Positions 7,416 to 18,555 of a stretch of DNA of 35,965 nucleotides are shown here, piece by piece (positions within the stretch are counted from its first letter, which is position 1; every line of letters begins with the position of its first letter). The stretch spans positions 7,712-43,676 of the forward strand of contig JAJYNL010000104.1 in the NCBI GenBank assembly GCA_021786375.1, given 5' to 3'. The notes below the pieces were generated by a model. The model saw only the letters and a program-made list of their open reading frames with translations, was not told the origin of the DNA and did not search any database. The DNA comes from Actinomycetes bacterium (lineage in GTDB: Bacteria > Actinomycetota > Acidimicrobiia > Acidimicrobiales > Acidimicrobiaceae). A program made the position numbers and the translations under genes.

Positions 7416-9326
7416 CTAGATTGCCGCCGGCTCGTCCTCGAGCCCCTCGGCAAAGTAGGCCAGCAGGACGCCTACCGCCTCGTCACGCGTCTCAGACTCC
7501 CGCAAGCGTCCTTGCCACTTGCGGATGTAGCCGAGCGACTCGGAGATCTCCATGGCCCGCTTGGCGTCGATCGTCTCGGCGCCGTCCCGCCGGCGCAAGG
7601 TTCGAATCATCGAGTCGATCGCCCGCTCGCCGTGGCGCTCGACCAGACGGGAGATCACGTCCACCTCGTCCTCTTTGGATGGATCGATCAAGAGTCGCAT
7701 CAGCAGCCCGCGGGCAGCCGGGGAGAGCCGTTCGGCCCGCTCCACCACCTCGTCAGCCGAGGAGCAGGAGCCGAGTGAGCGCACGAGTTCGATGTGGATC
7801 GGATGGACGAAAAGGAACACCGGCATGAATGCCGAGAGCTCGCCCGGGCGGGCAGCCAGCAGGCGAATCGCCTCGTTGTAGGGGCGTTGAGAGGAGTCCA
7901 GCAGCTCGGCGAGGGAAAAACGTGGCACCTCGGCAATTGGCCGGGCGGGCGCGGAATCCATTTCCTCCGGCTCCGGCTGAGGAGGCTCCTGGCCATCCCC
8001 GTTGGCCACGGCACGCGAGCGGGCACGGGAACGGCGCACTTCGGTAGCCAGCCGACGCTCGAGCTCGTCGAAGTCGAGGCGGCACAAGCGCGCCACCTGC
8101 ATCAGATACTCACCTCGCACAAGCTGGTCGGGATGCTCAGCGATGATGGAAATGGCCTCGGAGGAGGCGGTGTAGCGCGCCTCGATGCTGGACAGGTCCG
8201 CCGCGGCGAAGTGGCGGTTCAGGCGGAAAGCCATGAAGGGCTTGGCCCGCTCCACGCAGGCTGCGAGTAGCGCCGGATCCCGCTGAGCCAGCGAGGAGGG
8301 GTCGTCCCCCTCCGGGAAGGTCGCCACCTTCACGTTGAGCTTGAACTTGCGCTCCCATTCGTATATCCGCTCGGTGGCATTCGCGCCGGCCTTGTCGCCG
8401 TCGAAGGCGAGCACGATGTTCTTGGAGAAGTTCTTGAGCCGGTCGAGGTGGTCCTCGGTAAGGGCCGTGCCGCACGTGGCGACGGCGATGGGTATGCCGG
8501 ATGCGTGGAAGGCGATGACATCGGTGTAGCCCTCGCAGATGACCGCACGGTCCCCGCGCACTATCTCCGCCTTGGCCCAGTTGAGACCGTATAAGGTGCG
8601 CCGCTTGTGGTAGTAGCCGGTCTCGGGGGAGTTCTTGTACTTTGGAGGCTCGTTCTCCCCCGGGTATCCGCGGCCGGGAATCACTCGCCCTCCAAAGGCA
8701 ACCGGATTGCCCGAAGCGTCAAAGATGGGGAAGACGATGCGGCCGGCGAACATGTCCCTCGCGCGGCCCCCCGCCTCGTAGCCAAGGCCGGCCGCCACGA
8801 AGAGCGCGGGGGAGACCTTAAGGTGGGAGAAGAGGCGTCCGGGGTCCATGGGCGACAGCCCTATCTGGAAGCGATCTTCGATCTCGGGGGTGATGCCGCG
8901 CGAGGCAAGATAGGCGCGGGCATCATCGCCCTCGGCCGATCCCTCCAGATGTCCGCGGTAGAAGGCGATGGCCGCCTCAAGAACCTCGCGGATCTTGCGC
9001 GTTTCGCGCCTGCGCTCCGACTCCTCGGCGGATTCGCGCGCGATGCTCACTCCCGCCCGCTGGGCCAGGAGCTCGACCGCCTCCTGGAACTCGAGATGCT
9101 CCATCTGGCGGACGAAGCTGATGGCGTCTCCGGAAGCGTGGCACCCGAAGCAGTAGTAGACGCCCAAGCCGGGGTTGACTGAGAAGGAGGGGGTGCTCTC
9201 GCTGTGGAACGGGCAAAGGCCGATGTAGCGCGTGCCCACCCGGCGCAGCGCCACATGCTCCCGAACCAGGGCGAGCATGTCCACGCGCTCTCTAACCGCA
9301 GCAATGTCAGCGGGTGAGATGGACAA
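7416..9326 (-). CDS. dnaG: DNA primase DnaG
   Basis: Primase that makes RNA primers at the replication fork; 636 residues from the chosen start. An N-terminal CHC2-type zinc ribbon has Cys38, His41 (in LCPFHSE), Cys59 and Cys62 (in YYCFGCH). The TOPRIM catalytic core has Glu265 in ICEGYTDV and Asp309/Asp311 in LAFDGDKAG. A C-terminal helical helicase-binding region follows. I take TTG 9326 as the start: GGAGG sits 7 bases upstream, and the protein then begins LSISPADIAAVRERVD, as expected for the family. A longer frame from GTG 9365 would add 13 residues with no ribosome site. The next gene is the sigma factor, probably cotranscribed. Confidence 0.95.
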   Translation of the reverse strand: MSISPADIAAVRERVDMLALVREHVALRRVGTRYIGLCPFHSESTPSFSVNPGLGVYYCFGCHASGDAISFVRQMEHLEFQEAVELLAQRAGVSIARESAEESERRRETRKIREVLEAAIAFYRGHLEGSAEGDDARAYLASRGITPEIEDRFQIGLSPMDPGRLFSHLKVSPALFVAAGLGYEAGGRARDMFAGRIVFPIFDASGNPVAFGGRVIPGRGYPGENEPPKYKNSPETGYYHKRRTLYGLNWAKAEIVRGDRAVICEGYTDVIAFHASGIPIAVATCGTALTEDHLDRLKNFSKNIVLAFDGDKAGANATERIYEWERKFKLNVKVATFPEGDDPSSLAQRDPALLAACVERAKPFMAFRLNRHFAAADLSSIEARYTASSEAISIIAEHPDQLVRGEYLMQVARLCRLDFDELERRLATEVRRSRARSRAVANGDGQEPPQPEPEEMDSAPARPIAEVPRFSLAELLDSSQRPYNEAIRLLAARPGELSAFMPVFLFVHPIHIELVRSLGSCSSADEVVERAERLSPAARGLLMRLLIDPSKEDEVDVISRLVERHGERAIDSMIRTLRRRDGAETIDAKRAMEISESLGYIRKWQGRLRESETRDEAVGVLLAYFAEGLEDEPAAI

Positions 9327-9939
9327 CCTCAGGCCTCCAGCCCCCGGCAAAGCCCCCCGGACCACCCGTGGCGACGAATAAGAGCGTAGCCCCGGGAAGC
9401 TACACGCCCCGATGACCTTGGTCCCTTTCGCGCCAGGAAAGCGGTTATCGCCCCCCGAGCGTCGATCGGCTGCCCGGTTCCGCGTTCAAAGGCAAGCATG
9501 CGAGCGAGTGGGCATTGGAGACGGTTGCCTGGATCGGCGCCCGAGGCAGCGATTCCGGCACTGTTTTCACAACCAAAAGCCTTCTCGCCCCGGCACGGGG
9601 CTCAACCCTAACCCTGGCCACAACAAGCATCCCTCGAGTGGAATGCGGCTACGTGGCGAGTGCAACAGCGTCTCTGGCAAAAGTACAGTGCACCTCGTGC
9701 GCATCAAGCCAACAGCAGCCAGCATCGCCGACCCCGGGCCGGCGGCCGTAACCACCGGTTGATTCGCCAACCCCGCCAGCGCGACGCGGGGAAGGCTATC
9801 TCGGCCGGATCCCGCCCCGGAGAAGGAACCCGCAACCCGGGCCGGACAGAGCGCCGGCAATATCCCGCCGGGAAGGTTGTGTCGCAATTCGCGTCCGACC
9901 CAGGACGGGAGGCCCGGACGCCGCCTGCGGGGTCGCGCG
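9327..9939. other. Non-coding stretch of about 600 bases between dnaG and the lipoprotein gene
   Basis: No convincing gene is visible. Open frames on both strands here are rich in Arg, Pro and Gly and show no domain pattern. I looked for the conserved cores of RNase P RNA, tmRNA and SRP RNA and found none. A 6-bp perfect hairpin GCCCCG-GCA-CGGGGC lies at 9587-9601 without a T tract. The dnaG promoter and the 3' end of the lipoprotein mRNA should both lie here, but no clear -35/-10 pair stands out. Confidence 0.5.
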
Positions 9940-11199
9940 CTACCCGGCAATCCTGACCGCGATCCGGCCCCAAACGGCTCCGGAATCGGTGGTCGTCCAA
10001 ATGTAGCTCTGCGATACCGATCCCTGGTCGCCGAATACATAGCCCCGCGAGCCGAAGAACGCCGCCGAGTAGGTGTCTCCGCCGTTGGAGCCGACTCCCG
10101 GGACCAGCTGCCAGCTCACTCCACCGTCGTGGCTGACGAGCAGCTGACTGCGCCCTCCGCCGGCAAAGGCGGTGGTCGGGGAGATGAAGGCCACCAGCCC
10201 CAGGTAACCGTTGTTCAGCGGTGTGCTCGCGCAGGAGGGGGCAACTCCCAGGCAGTCGGCGCGCGCCACCCACTGCAAGCCGTCACTCGAGTTCACGAAG
10301 ACGGACTTGGGCTGAAAGCCGGCACTGGGCTGGCCTGCGCACATCACCATCACCTGGCCCTGGGGATTGACCGAGGCGTCCGCGTAGAAGGCGTTGGCAC
10401 ACCCGCCGATCGAGGACTGGGTCCAGCTCGCACCGCCGTCTCCGCTCCGGTATACGCTCTCCTGGTTGGGAACCGGTGCACCTAGGGCCGCACCGAAGAG
10501 AGGTGGGACAAAGACGTAGCCCACGTTGGAGCTCGGCCGCCGCAACCAAGTAGCGCGCAACCCCGGCCCTTGCAAGACGCTCCCGGACCGAACCACCGCT
10601 GCCGGCAGGTGCGAGTCCGCGGCAAAGGTCCTGCCTCCGTCGTTGGAGGTGAAGAGCTTCAGCGGGCATGCGGCAATCGCCGACTGTGTGGCGGCCGCCG
10701 GGCAGAGCGCCTCCAACATCCAGATCGAGCTGCCCACCGCGCTCACGGCCAGGACACTGCCGGACTGCGGGTCGGGGGTGAAGCTCTTGCCCGCATCATG
10801 GGAGACGAAGAGCTCCGGCCCATAGGCGAAGACGTCGCCCCGGCCATCACTTACCACTTCGGCCACGCCCGTGTTGTGTCCGCAGACGAAGTGGCCCGAG
10901 GTTGCCGGCGAGACGAAAACCCCCGGCGATCCCTGCCGGGCGACCAACATCACGCAGCCCTGGGCCGAGTACTGCTCCCAGAAGAGGCCCCACGCCTGTC
11001 CCGGTGCCGGGAAGTCGACCCAGACCGGATAGTACCGGGCAGCCGGCTGAGCCGGAGACGTGGTGGCGACGGTCGTAGTGGCCGCTTTGGCGCCACCGCC
11101 CGAACTCGAGCCTCCCGAGGTGGACGAGCATGCCGCGGCCACGAGGGCCAGAACCATGAGAAGCGCTACGCGGAGCGGCCCGCCCCCGCGTCCTGACAC
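9940..11199 (-). CDS. Lipoprotein with Asp-box (BNR-like) beta-propeller repeats
   Basis: A predicted surface lipoprotein of 419 residues. The signal sequence (GPLRVALLMVLALVAAAC) ends in a lipobox with Cys24 as acylation site, followed by a low-complexity Ser/Gly/Ala/Thr linker (25-55). The folded part carries about six Asp-boxes (S/T-x-D-x-G-x-x-W/F): SHDAGKSF near 133, SNDGGRTF near 185, SGDGGASW near 252, a degenerate SSDGLQW near 305, SHDGGVSW near 356 and TTDSGAVW near 404. This spacing fits a six- or seven-blade propeller as in sialidase-like or Ycf48-like proteins. None of the sialidase catalytic residues can be assigned, so a binding or scaffold role is likelier. GTG 11199 is chosen because it gives a normal lipoprotein leader; ATGs at 11274 and 11277 have no ribosome site. 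TATGAT upstream at 11272-11277 may be its -10. Confidence 0.72.
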   Translation of the reverse strand: MSGRGGGPLRVALLMVLALVAAACSSTSGGSSSGGGAKAATTTVATTSPAQPAARYYPVWVDFPAPGQAWGLFWEQYSAQGCVMLVARQGSPGVFVSPATSGHFVCGHNTGVAEVVSDGRGDVFAYGPELFVSHDAGKSFTPDPQSGSVLAVSAVGSSIWMLEALCPAAATQSAIAACPLKLFTSNDGGRTFAADSHLPAAVVRSGSVLQGPGLRATWLRRPSSNVGYVFVPPLFGAALGAPVPNQESVYRSGDGGASWTQSSIGGCANAFYADASVNPQGQVMVMCAGQPSAGFQPKSVFVNSSDGLQWVARADCLGVAPSCASTPLNNGYLGLVAFISPTTAFAGGGRSQLLVSHDGGVSWQLVPGVGSNGGDTYSAAFFGSRGYVFGDQGSVSQSYIWTTTDSGAVWGRIAVRIAG

Positions 11200-11345
11200 C
11201 GACCCCCGCAGAGCATTCGGACAGAAAAGGCGAGAACCGCCCGTCGAAAAGCCGCCCTCGCACACGTCCCGCATCATAACATCAGCAATGCGGCGCGCTG
11301 GTTTCCCCGCTCGCGGATCGAACCGGCAAGGCCATTCCGGCCCGG

Positions 11346-13994
<2,649 letters not shown>

Positions 13995-14139
13995 GCCACC
14001 TCCTGGTTATGGGCTGTCGGCTGGTTCCGCCCCTGCCGGGCCGGCGGACAGCGAAAGTTGCCACGAACGGGACCTGCGGCGTCGCGGCGGATTTATCTTA
14101 GCAAGCGATTAGTAGCTGGTTCGGCAGCGGGGCTGCGGA

Positions 14140-15465
14140 TCACTGCGCGACGGGCGGCTTCCAAGCCGCGAAGGAGGCAGCGATGGTTGAGGCCACCTCC
14201 TCGATACCCACCCGCACCTGGGAGGTGGTGTCCCGGTCGCGCACCGTTACCGTCCCATCCTCCAGGGTCTGGTAGTCGACGGTGACACAGGCGGGCGTCC
14301 CGACCTCGTCCTGGCGGCGGTAGCGCCGGCCGATTGACTGGGTCTCGTCGTAGTCGCAGATGAAGTCGCCCGAGAGGAGGTCGAAGACATCGGCGGCTTT
14401 TGCAACCAGCGCCTCCTTGCGCATAAGCGGGAGCACAGCGACCTGGTTCGGAGCGATGCGCGGATGCAGGCGCAGCACCGAGCGCGTCTCGCCGCCAACC
14501 TCGTCCTCGGTGTAGGCGGCAATCAGGAAGGCCATCATGGTGCGGGTTGCGCCGGCGGCCGGCTCGATCACATACGGCACGTAGCTGGTGTTGCTGGCCT
14601 GGTCGAAGTACTCGAGCCTGGCCCCGGAGTGGGCGGCGTGCGCCTTGAGATCGTAGTCGGTGCGGTTGGCGATGCCCTCGAGCTCCCCCCATCCCCAAGG
14701 GAAGAGGAACTCGATGTCGACGGTACCTGTGCTGTAATGGGAAAGCTCGTCCTGCTCATGCGGGCGAATCCGCAGCATGGACTCGGGAATCCCGTTGTCC
14801 ACGTACCAGGCGAAGCGCTTCTCGTACCAGTACACGAACCACTTGTCCGCCTCCTCGGGCGGCACGAAGAACTCCATCTCCATCTGCTCGAACTCCCGGG
14901 TGCGGAAGACGAAGTTCCCCGGGGTGATCTCGTTGCGGAAGCTCTTTCCCATCTGGGCGATTCCAAAGGGGGGCTTCTTGCGCGAGGTGCCGAGCACGTT
15001 GGAGAAATTGACAAACATGCCCTGGGCGGTCTCCGGGCGCAGGTATGCGACGGCGGCGTCGTCCTCGAGGGGCCCGACGAAGGTCTTGAACATCAGGTTG
15101 AAGGCGCGGGCCTCGGTCAGATCGGTCGAACCACACTTGGGGCAGACGCCCTCGATGTGGTCGGCACGCCAGCGCTCCTTGCAGTTGCGGCAATCGACCA
15201 GGGGATCGGTGAAGTTGGCGAGGTGGCCGGAGGCCTCCCATATCTTGGGGGAGGAGAGGATGGCGGCGTCGATACCGACTACGTCCCGGCGGCGGGTGAC
15301 CATCTCGTCCCACCACGCGTTCTTCACGTTGCGCAGCATCGAGGTGCCGAGCGGCCCGTAGTCATAGGTCGACCGGAAGCCGCCGTAGATCTCCGCCGAG
15401 GGGTAGACGAAGCCGCGACGCTTGGCCAGGCTGACAATTTTTTCCATCAGGTCGTTCTCGCCCAT
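14140..15465 (-). CDS. glyS: Glycyl-tRNA synthetase, single-chain dimeric type
   Basis: Class II aminoacyl-tRNA synthetase of 441 residues charging tRNA-Gly; this is the alpha2 form, not the alpha2beta2 form of many proteobacteria. The N-terminus (AKRRGFVYPSAEIYGG) is family-typical. A zinc-binding insert has Cys92, Cys95, Cys108 and Cys111. Motif 2 is near IAQMGKSFRNEITPG with REFEQMEMEFF, the motif 3 region lies near VIEPAAGATRTMMAFL, and the anticodon-binding domain is C-terminal. The start is ATG 15465, with an alternative at the internal ATG 15447 (MEKIVSL). It follows recO by 31 bases and probably belongs to the same unit. Confidence 0.96.
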   Translation of the reverse strand: MGENDLMEKIVSLAKRRGFVYPSAEIYGGFRSTYDYGPLGTSMLRNVKNAWWDEMVTRRRDVVGIDAAILSSPKIWEASGHLANFTDPLVDCRNCKERWRADHIEGVCPKCGSTDLTEARAFNLMFKTFVGPLEDDAAVAYLRPETAQGMFVNFSNVLGTSRKKPPFGIAQMGKSFRNEITPGNFVFRTREFEQMEMEFFVPPEEADKWFVYWYEKRFAWYVDNGIPESMLRIRPHEQDELSHYSTGTVDIEFLFPWGWGELEGIANRTDYDLKAHAAHSGARLEYFDQASNTSYVPYVIEPAAGATRTMMAFLIAAYTEDEVGGETRSVLRLHPRIAPNQVAVLPLMRKEALVAKAADVFDLLSGDFICDYDETQSIGRRYRRQDEVGTPACVTVDYQTLEDGTVTVRDRDTTSQVRVGIEEVASTIAASFAAWKPPVAQ

Positions 15466-15496
15466 ATGGGCAAACAGCCTAACGGCGTCGCCTTGC

Positions 15497-16213
15497 CTAG
15501 AACGCGCCCAGGTGGAGCGCGCGCACCTTGTGGTTTAGCAGGCCCTCGATCTGGGCGACCCCCAAGCCCTCCACCTCGTGGCGTAGCGGGGAATCGGGAA
15601 ACGCCAGTACCCGGCCCAGCTCACCTTCGCACATCCAGCCGATGGCCGAGATGGCGGCGGCGCTGATCGGCACCCCTCCACCGTGCTCGGCGCACACCAG
15701 GCCCCCCGCCGTCGCGGAGAAGACGGAGAGTCCCTCGCCATCCTTCCCGCACTCGGCACACTCGGTCAGCTGGGGGGCCATCCCCTCCACCTGCAACAGC
15801 CGCCAGAGAAAGCCCGCCAGCAGGTACGGGGAGTCACCCTCCTCCAATCGTTGGAGCGCGCGAGCCAGCAGGCGGAAGATCTCGAAGTCCGCCCCACCTT
15901 CGGCGACCAGCTCCTCGATCACCTCGACCATGGCCAGCCCCTTGCGCAGCCGGTCCAGGTCGCCCTTGATGGCCGGGAAGAGCTCGATCGACTCCACCTG
16001 GGTGACGATGTCGAGCTCGCGGCCCTTCCAGCACTGGACGTTGACATAGGAGATCGGCTCGAGGCGGGCACCGAACTTAGTCTTCGTCTTGCGCACGCCC
16101 TTGGCGACGGCCCTGATCTTGCCGCTGCGCGCGCCGAACATGGAGATGATCCTGTCGGCCTCACCGAGTTTCCAGGTTCTCAGCACAATCGCATGCTCGG
16201 AGTAGAGCGTCAT
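15497..16213 (-). CDS. recO: DNA repair protein RecO
   Basis: Recombination mediator of 238 residues that with RecR loads RecA on SSB-coated DNA. The N-terminal OB-fold has the family pattern YSEHAIVLRTWKLGEADRI and KGVRKTKTKFGARLEP. The helical C-terminal part carries a zinc site with Cys152 and Cys155 (ECAECGKDG) and Cys174 with His177 (LVCAEHGG). The ATG follows directly on the TAG stop of the 52-residue membrane protein gene, without spacer, so the two are coupled. It sits between uppS and glyS in the core cluster. Confidence 0.93.
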   Translation of the reverse strand: MTLYSEHAIVLRTWKLGEADRIISMFGARSGKIRAVAKGVRKTKTKFGARLEPISYVNVQCWKGRELDIVTQVESIELFPAIKGDLDRLRKGLAMVEVIEELVAEGGADFEIFRLLARALQRLEEGDSPYLLAGFLWRLLQVEGMAPQLTECAECGKDGEGLSVFSATAGGLVCAEHGGGVPISAAAISAIGWMCEGELGRVLAFPDSPLRHEVEGLGVAQIEGLLNHKVRALHLGAF

Positions 16214-16372
16214 CTAACCCGCCCGCTTGCGCCTCGCCGGGCCGAAGTTGAACAGGACCACAAAGACCACCACCATCATCAGGACGTACTTGGCCGGCGA
16301 AAAACCGGCGATGGCCAGCACCACCAAGCCAAGAACCACCATCATCAGCCCCAGGGCGGCCAGCGTCTTCAA
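16214..16372 (-). CDS. Small 52-residue membrane protein between uppS and recO
   Basis: A tiny gene, easily missed. It starts at TTG 16372, overlapping the TGA of uppS by three bases, and its TAG ends exactly before the recO ATG. GGTGGGG lies a few bases upstream as ribosome site. The protein has two hydrophobic helices (about 4-22 and 28-43) joined by GFSPAKY, and a basic end FNFGPARRKRAG that should stay in the cytoplasm. I do not recognise a family. Its seamless fit between two essential-type genes argues that it is translated. A role near the membrane, where UppS and its lipid product act, is only suggested by position. Confidence 0.6.
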   Translation of the reverse strand: MKTLAALGLMMVVLGLVVLAIAGFSPAKYVLMMVVVFVVLFNFGPARRKRAG

Positions 16373-17124
16373 GTAGGCCCCACCTTGCCGTAGCGCCGGT
16401 CGCGCCTTTGATACTCGTAAATCGCCCGATAGAGGTCGTCCCGGCGGAAATCCGGCCAGAGTACGTCGGTGAAGACCAGCTCGGAGTAGGCGATCTCCCA
16501 GAGCAGGAAGTTGGAGATCCGCATCTCCCCGGAGGTGCGGATCACCAGGTCGGGATCGGGAGCCTCGGGGTGATAAAGATGGCGAGAGATGGCCCTCTCG
16601 TTGATGCGGTCGGCCGGGACGCCACTCTCCACCAGTTTGCGCACGGCGTCCACGATCTCGGCGCGGCCCCCGTAGTTGAAGGCGAAAGTGAGGGTCATCG
16701 TCGTATTGCGCTTGGTGAGCTCGGCCGCCTCGTCCATGCGCCGGGCCACCCGCCGGGGAACGCGCCAGTCGCGCCGGCCGGAGAAGTTGATCCGCACCCC
16801 CGCTTCGTGCAGCTCGTCGCGATGGCGAAGGAGCAGCGATTCGTTGAAGTGCATGAGATAGCGCACCTCGTCCACCGGACGGTGCCAGTTCTCGGTGGAG
16901 AAGGCGTAGACGGTCAGCCACTTCACCCCGGCGTCCAACGCCCCGAAGGCGGTGTCGAGGAGGGCGGCCTCGCCCGCGGCGTGGCCCTCGGTGCGAGGGA
17001 GCCCGCGCTTCTGTGCCCAGCGCCCATTGCCGTCCATCACGCAGCCCACATGCACAGGTATGCGAGACGGGTCGAGCAGGGCTAGGTAGTCGGTCTCCGG
17101 AGTGGGCATGCGGTTGGTGCTCAT
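16369..17124 (-). CDS. uppS: Isoprenyl (undecaprenyl) diphosphate synthase
   Basis: Cis-prenyltransferase of 251 residues that condenses isopentenyl diphosphate units onto an allylic primer to make the lipid carrier for cell-wall synthesis; it acts at the cytoplasmic membrane face. The catalytic Asp31 is in VMDGNGRWAQKRG. YAFSTENWHRP (73-83) and RTSGEMRISNFLLW (196-209), which bind the substrate phosphates, are intact. Chain length of the product cannot be read from sequence; actinobacteria also have shorter-chain relatives. The ATG lies one base after the stop of the nitrobindin-like gene, indicating coupling. Confidence 0.94.
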   Translation of the reverse strand: MSTNRMPTPETDYLALLDPSRIPVHVGCVMDGNGRWAQKRGLPRTEGHAAGEAALLDTAFGALDAGVKWLTVYAFSTENWHRPVDEVRYLMHFNESLLLRHRDELHEAGVRINFSGRRDWRVPRRVARRMDEAAELTKRNTTMTLTFAFNYGGRAEIVDAVRKLVESGVPADRINERAISRHLYHPEAPDPDLVIRTSGEMRISNFLLWEIAYSELVFTDVLWPDFRRDDLYRAIYEYQRRDRRYGKVGPT

Positions 17125-17125
17125 A

Positions 17126-17599
17126 TCACGAGCCTTGCCGGGAAAGGCTTGCCGAAAGGTGCACGGTCAGCTCCACCCCCGGGATGGCCATCCACATCTC
17201 GTAGTCGAGCCCTTGCCGGGTAAAGCGGTAGCGGCGGCGAATTGCGTCCACCGGCTTGGCGGTGGGCGAGGTGATCAAGCCGGTGGAGTGCAGGTCGAAA
17301 AGAAGCGCGCCCTCCCCCTCCCGAGCGGGTCCGGTGCTTATCTCGGCCACTCCGGTGGGCTGTGCGATCACGAACTCGGCCTCCATCGACTCGCCGAGAC
17401 GGAGATAGCCGCGCTCCTGGTGCATGGGTGCTCCGGTCTCAGGATTGGTGGTCGCCTGGCTGTAGACGATGAATCCTTTGGGCGAAAGCGAGAAGGTCAG
17501 GGTCTCGAGGTACGCGAAGTCGGAGATGGTGGGATAGGCGCCATGCCCATGGCCGCGGTACTCCCCTTCGATAAAGCTCTTTGCGCCAGAGGAATCCAT
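17126..17599 (-). CDS. Nitrobindin-like heme protein (THAP4/DUF1794 family)
   Basis: A 157-residue beta-barrel protein of the nitrobindin family. The family signature is clear: GEYRGHGHGAYPTI (12-25), then DFAYLETLTFS, and QATTNPETGAPMHQERGYLR (48-67). His147 in TVHLSASLSR near the C-terminus corresponds to the residue that ligates ferric heme in nitrobindins. Such proteins bind heme and nitric oxide and isomerise peroxynitrite to nitrate, so a role in nitrosative stress is likely. The first aromatic of the GxWxGxGxG motif is Tyr14 here. The gene ends one base before uppS, an odd partner that suggests shared transcription rather than shared function. Confidence 0.85.
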   Translation of the reverse strand: MDSSGAKSFIEGEYRGHGHGAYPTISDFAYLETLTFSLSPKGFIVYSQATTNPETGAPMHQERGYLRLGESMEAEFVIAQPTGVAEISTGPAREGEGALLFDLHSTGLITSPTAKPVDAIRRRYRFTRQGLDYEMWMAIPGVELTVHLSASLSRQGS

Positions 17600-17697
17600 G
17601 CCCCGCTATCAGCCTCCCCTTCACACGGTCGCGTCCGCCAAGAAAACACTAGTTCCCTAATCCCGCCCCGCCCCTTGCGCCCCCTGGCGGGTGGCGA

Positions 17698-18555
17698 TCA
17701 GATTCCGAACTGGTCGAGATAGCGTGCCTGGGACTGCCAGTCCTTGGCCACCTTGACCACCAAGTCCAGGTAGTAACCCTTGGGTAGCGAGTTGCGCACG
17801 ATGGTTCCCACGCGCTTCAAGTTCTCCCCGTGTCGACCAAGCACGATCGCCTTCTGGCTGTCGCGCTCGACGAATATCTCGCAGCGGACGTAGCGCCCCT
17901 CCACCTCGGTGACCGCGGTGGCGATCGAATGAGGCAGCTCATCGCGGACAATGGCCAACAACTCCTCACGCACCAGTTCGGCGATCCACTCGGTCTCGGT
18001 CGTGTCGCCATGCATGGCCGCCGGGTAATAGGGCGGCCCGGAGGGCATCTTGGCCATTATCTCCCGGCGCAGCTCCTCCACCCCCTTGCCGGTGCGCGCC
18101 GAGACGGGGAAATAGGCCGCCTTGTTCCAGGCCGAAAGCTCCTGCAGGCGCTTCAACAACTCGCCCGGGGGGACCAGGTCGATCTTGTTCACCACCACGA
18201 AGCACTCCGGCGGAGCCGACTCCAACACCCGCCGATCACCCGGCCCGGTGGGCGCGGAGGCGTCCACCACCACCAGGACCAGGTCGACGTCGCTGGCCGC
18301 CTCGTTGGCGGTCTCGTTCAAGCGCGCGCCCAGCGGCGTGCGGGGCCGATGGATTCCGGGCGTGTCCACCAGGACCACCTGGCAGGCGTCCTGGGTGATG
18401 ATCCCCCGCACCTGGGTGCGGGTGGTGTTGGGCTTGTCCGAGACGATCGTCACCTTGGTTCCCACCAAGGCGTTCACCAGCGCGGACTTCCCCACGTTGG
18501 GGCGGCCGAGCACAGCCACGAATCCGGAGGTGAAGTCCTCCCAATCCTCGCTCAC
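17698..18555 (-). CDS. era: GTPase Era
   Basis: Ribosome-assembly GTPase of 285 residues that binds the 3' end of 16S rRNA. The G domain has P-loop GRPNVGKS (17-24), switch TTRTQVRG, DTPG (64-67), NKID (123-126) and SAR (151-153). A C-terminal KH domain carries the RNA-binding segment IVLGRHGENLKRVG. I chose GTG 18555, which overlaps the TGA of the CBS-domain gene by four bases (GTGA) and has GGAGGG upstream. A longer frame to 18729 would only add residues encoded inside the neighbour gene. Era next to ybeY and phoH is a common bacterial arrangement, all linked to ribosome or RNA maturation. Confidence 0.95.
   Translation of the reverse strand: MSEDWEDFTSGFVAVLGRPNVGKSALVNALVGTKVTIVSDKPNTTRTQVRGIITQDACQVVLVDTPGIHRPRTPLGARLNETANEAASDVDLVLVVVDASAPTGPGDRRVLESAPPECFVVVNKIDLVPPGELLKRLQELSAWNKAAYFPVSARTGKGVEELRREIMAKMPSGPPYYPAAMHGDTTETEWIAELVREELLAIVRDELPHSIATAVTEVEGRYVRCEIFVERDSQKAIVLGRHGENLKRVGTIVRNSLPKGYYLDLVVKVAKDWQSQARYLDQFGI

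Noticed and set aside
9587-9601. Short perfect hairpin in the dnaG upstream region
   Set aside because: Six-base stem and no T tract; too small to call a terminator.
9412-9762. Plus-strand frame of 116 codons upstream of dnaG
   Set aside because: No ribosome site at its start, no hydrophobic or domain pattern, unlike neighbouring coding composition.
14464-15666. 400-codon plus-strand frame opposite glyS
   Set aside because: Antisense shadow of a clear glycyl-tRNA synthetase.
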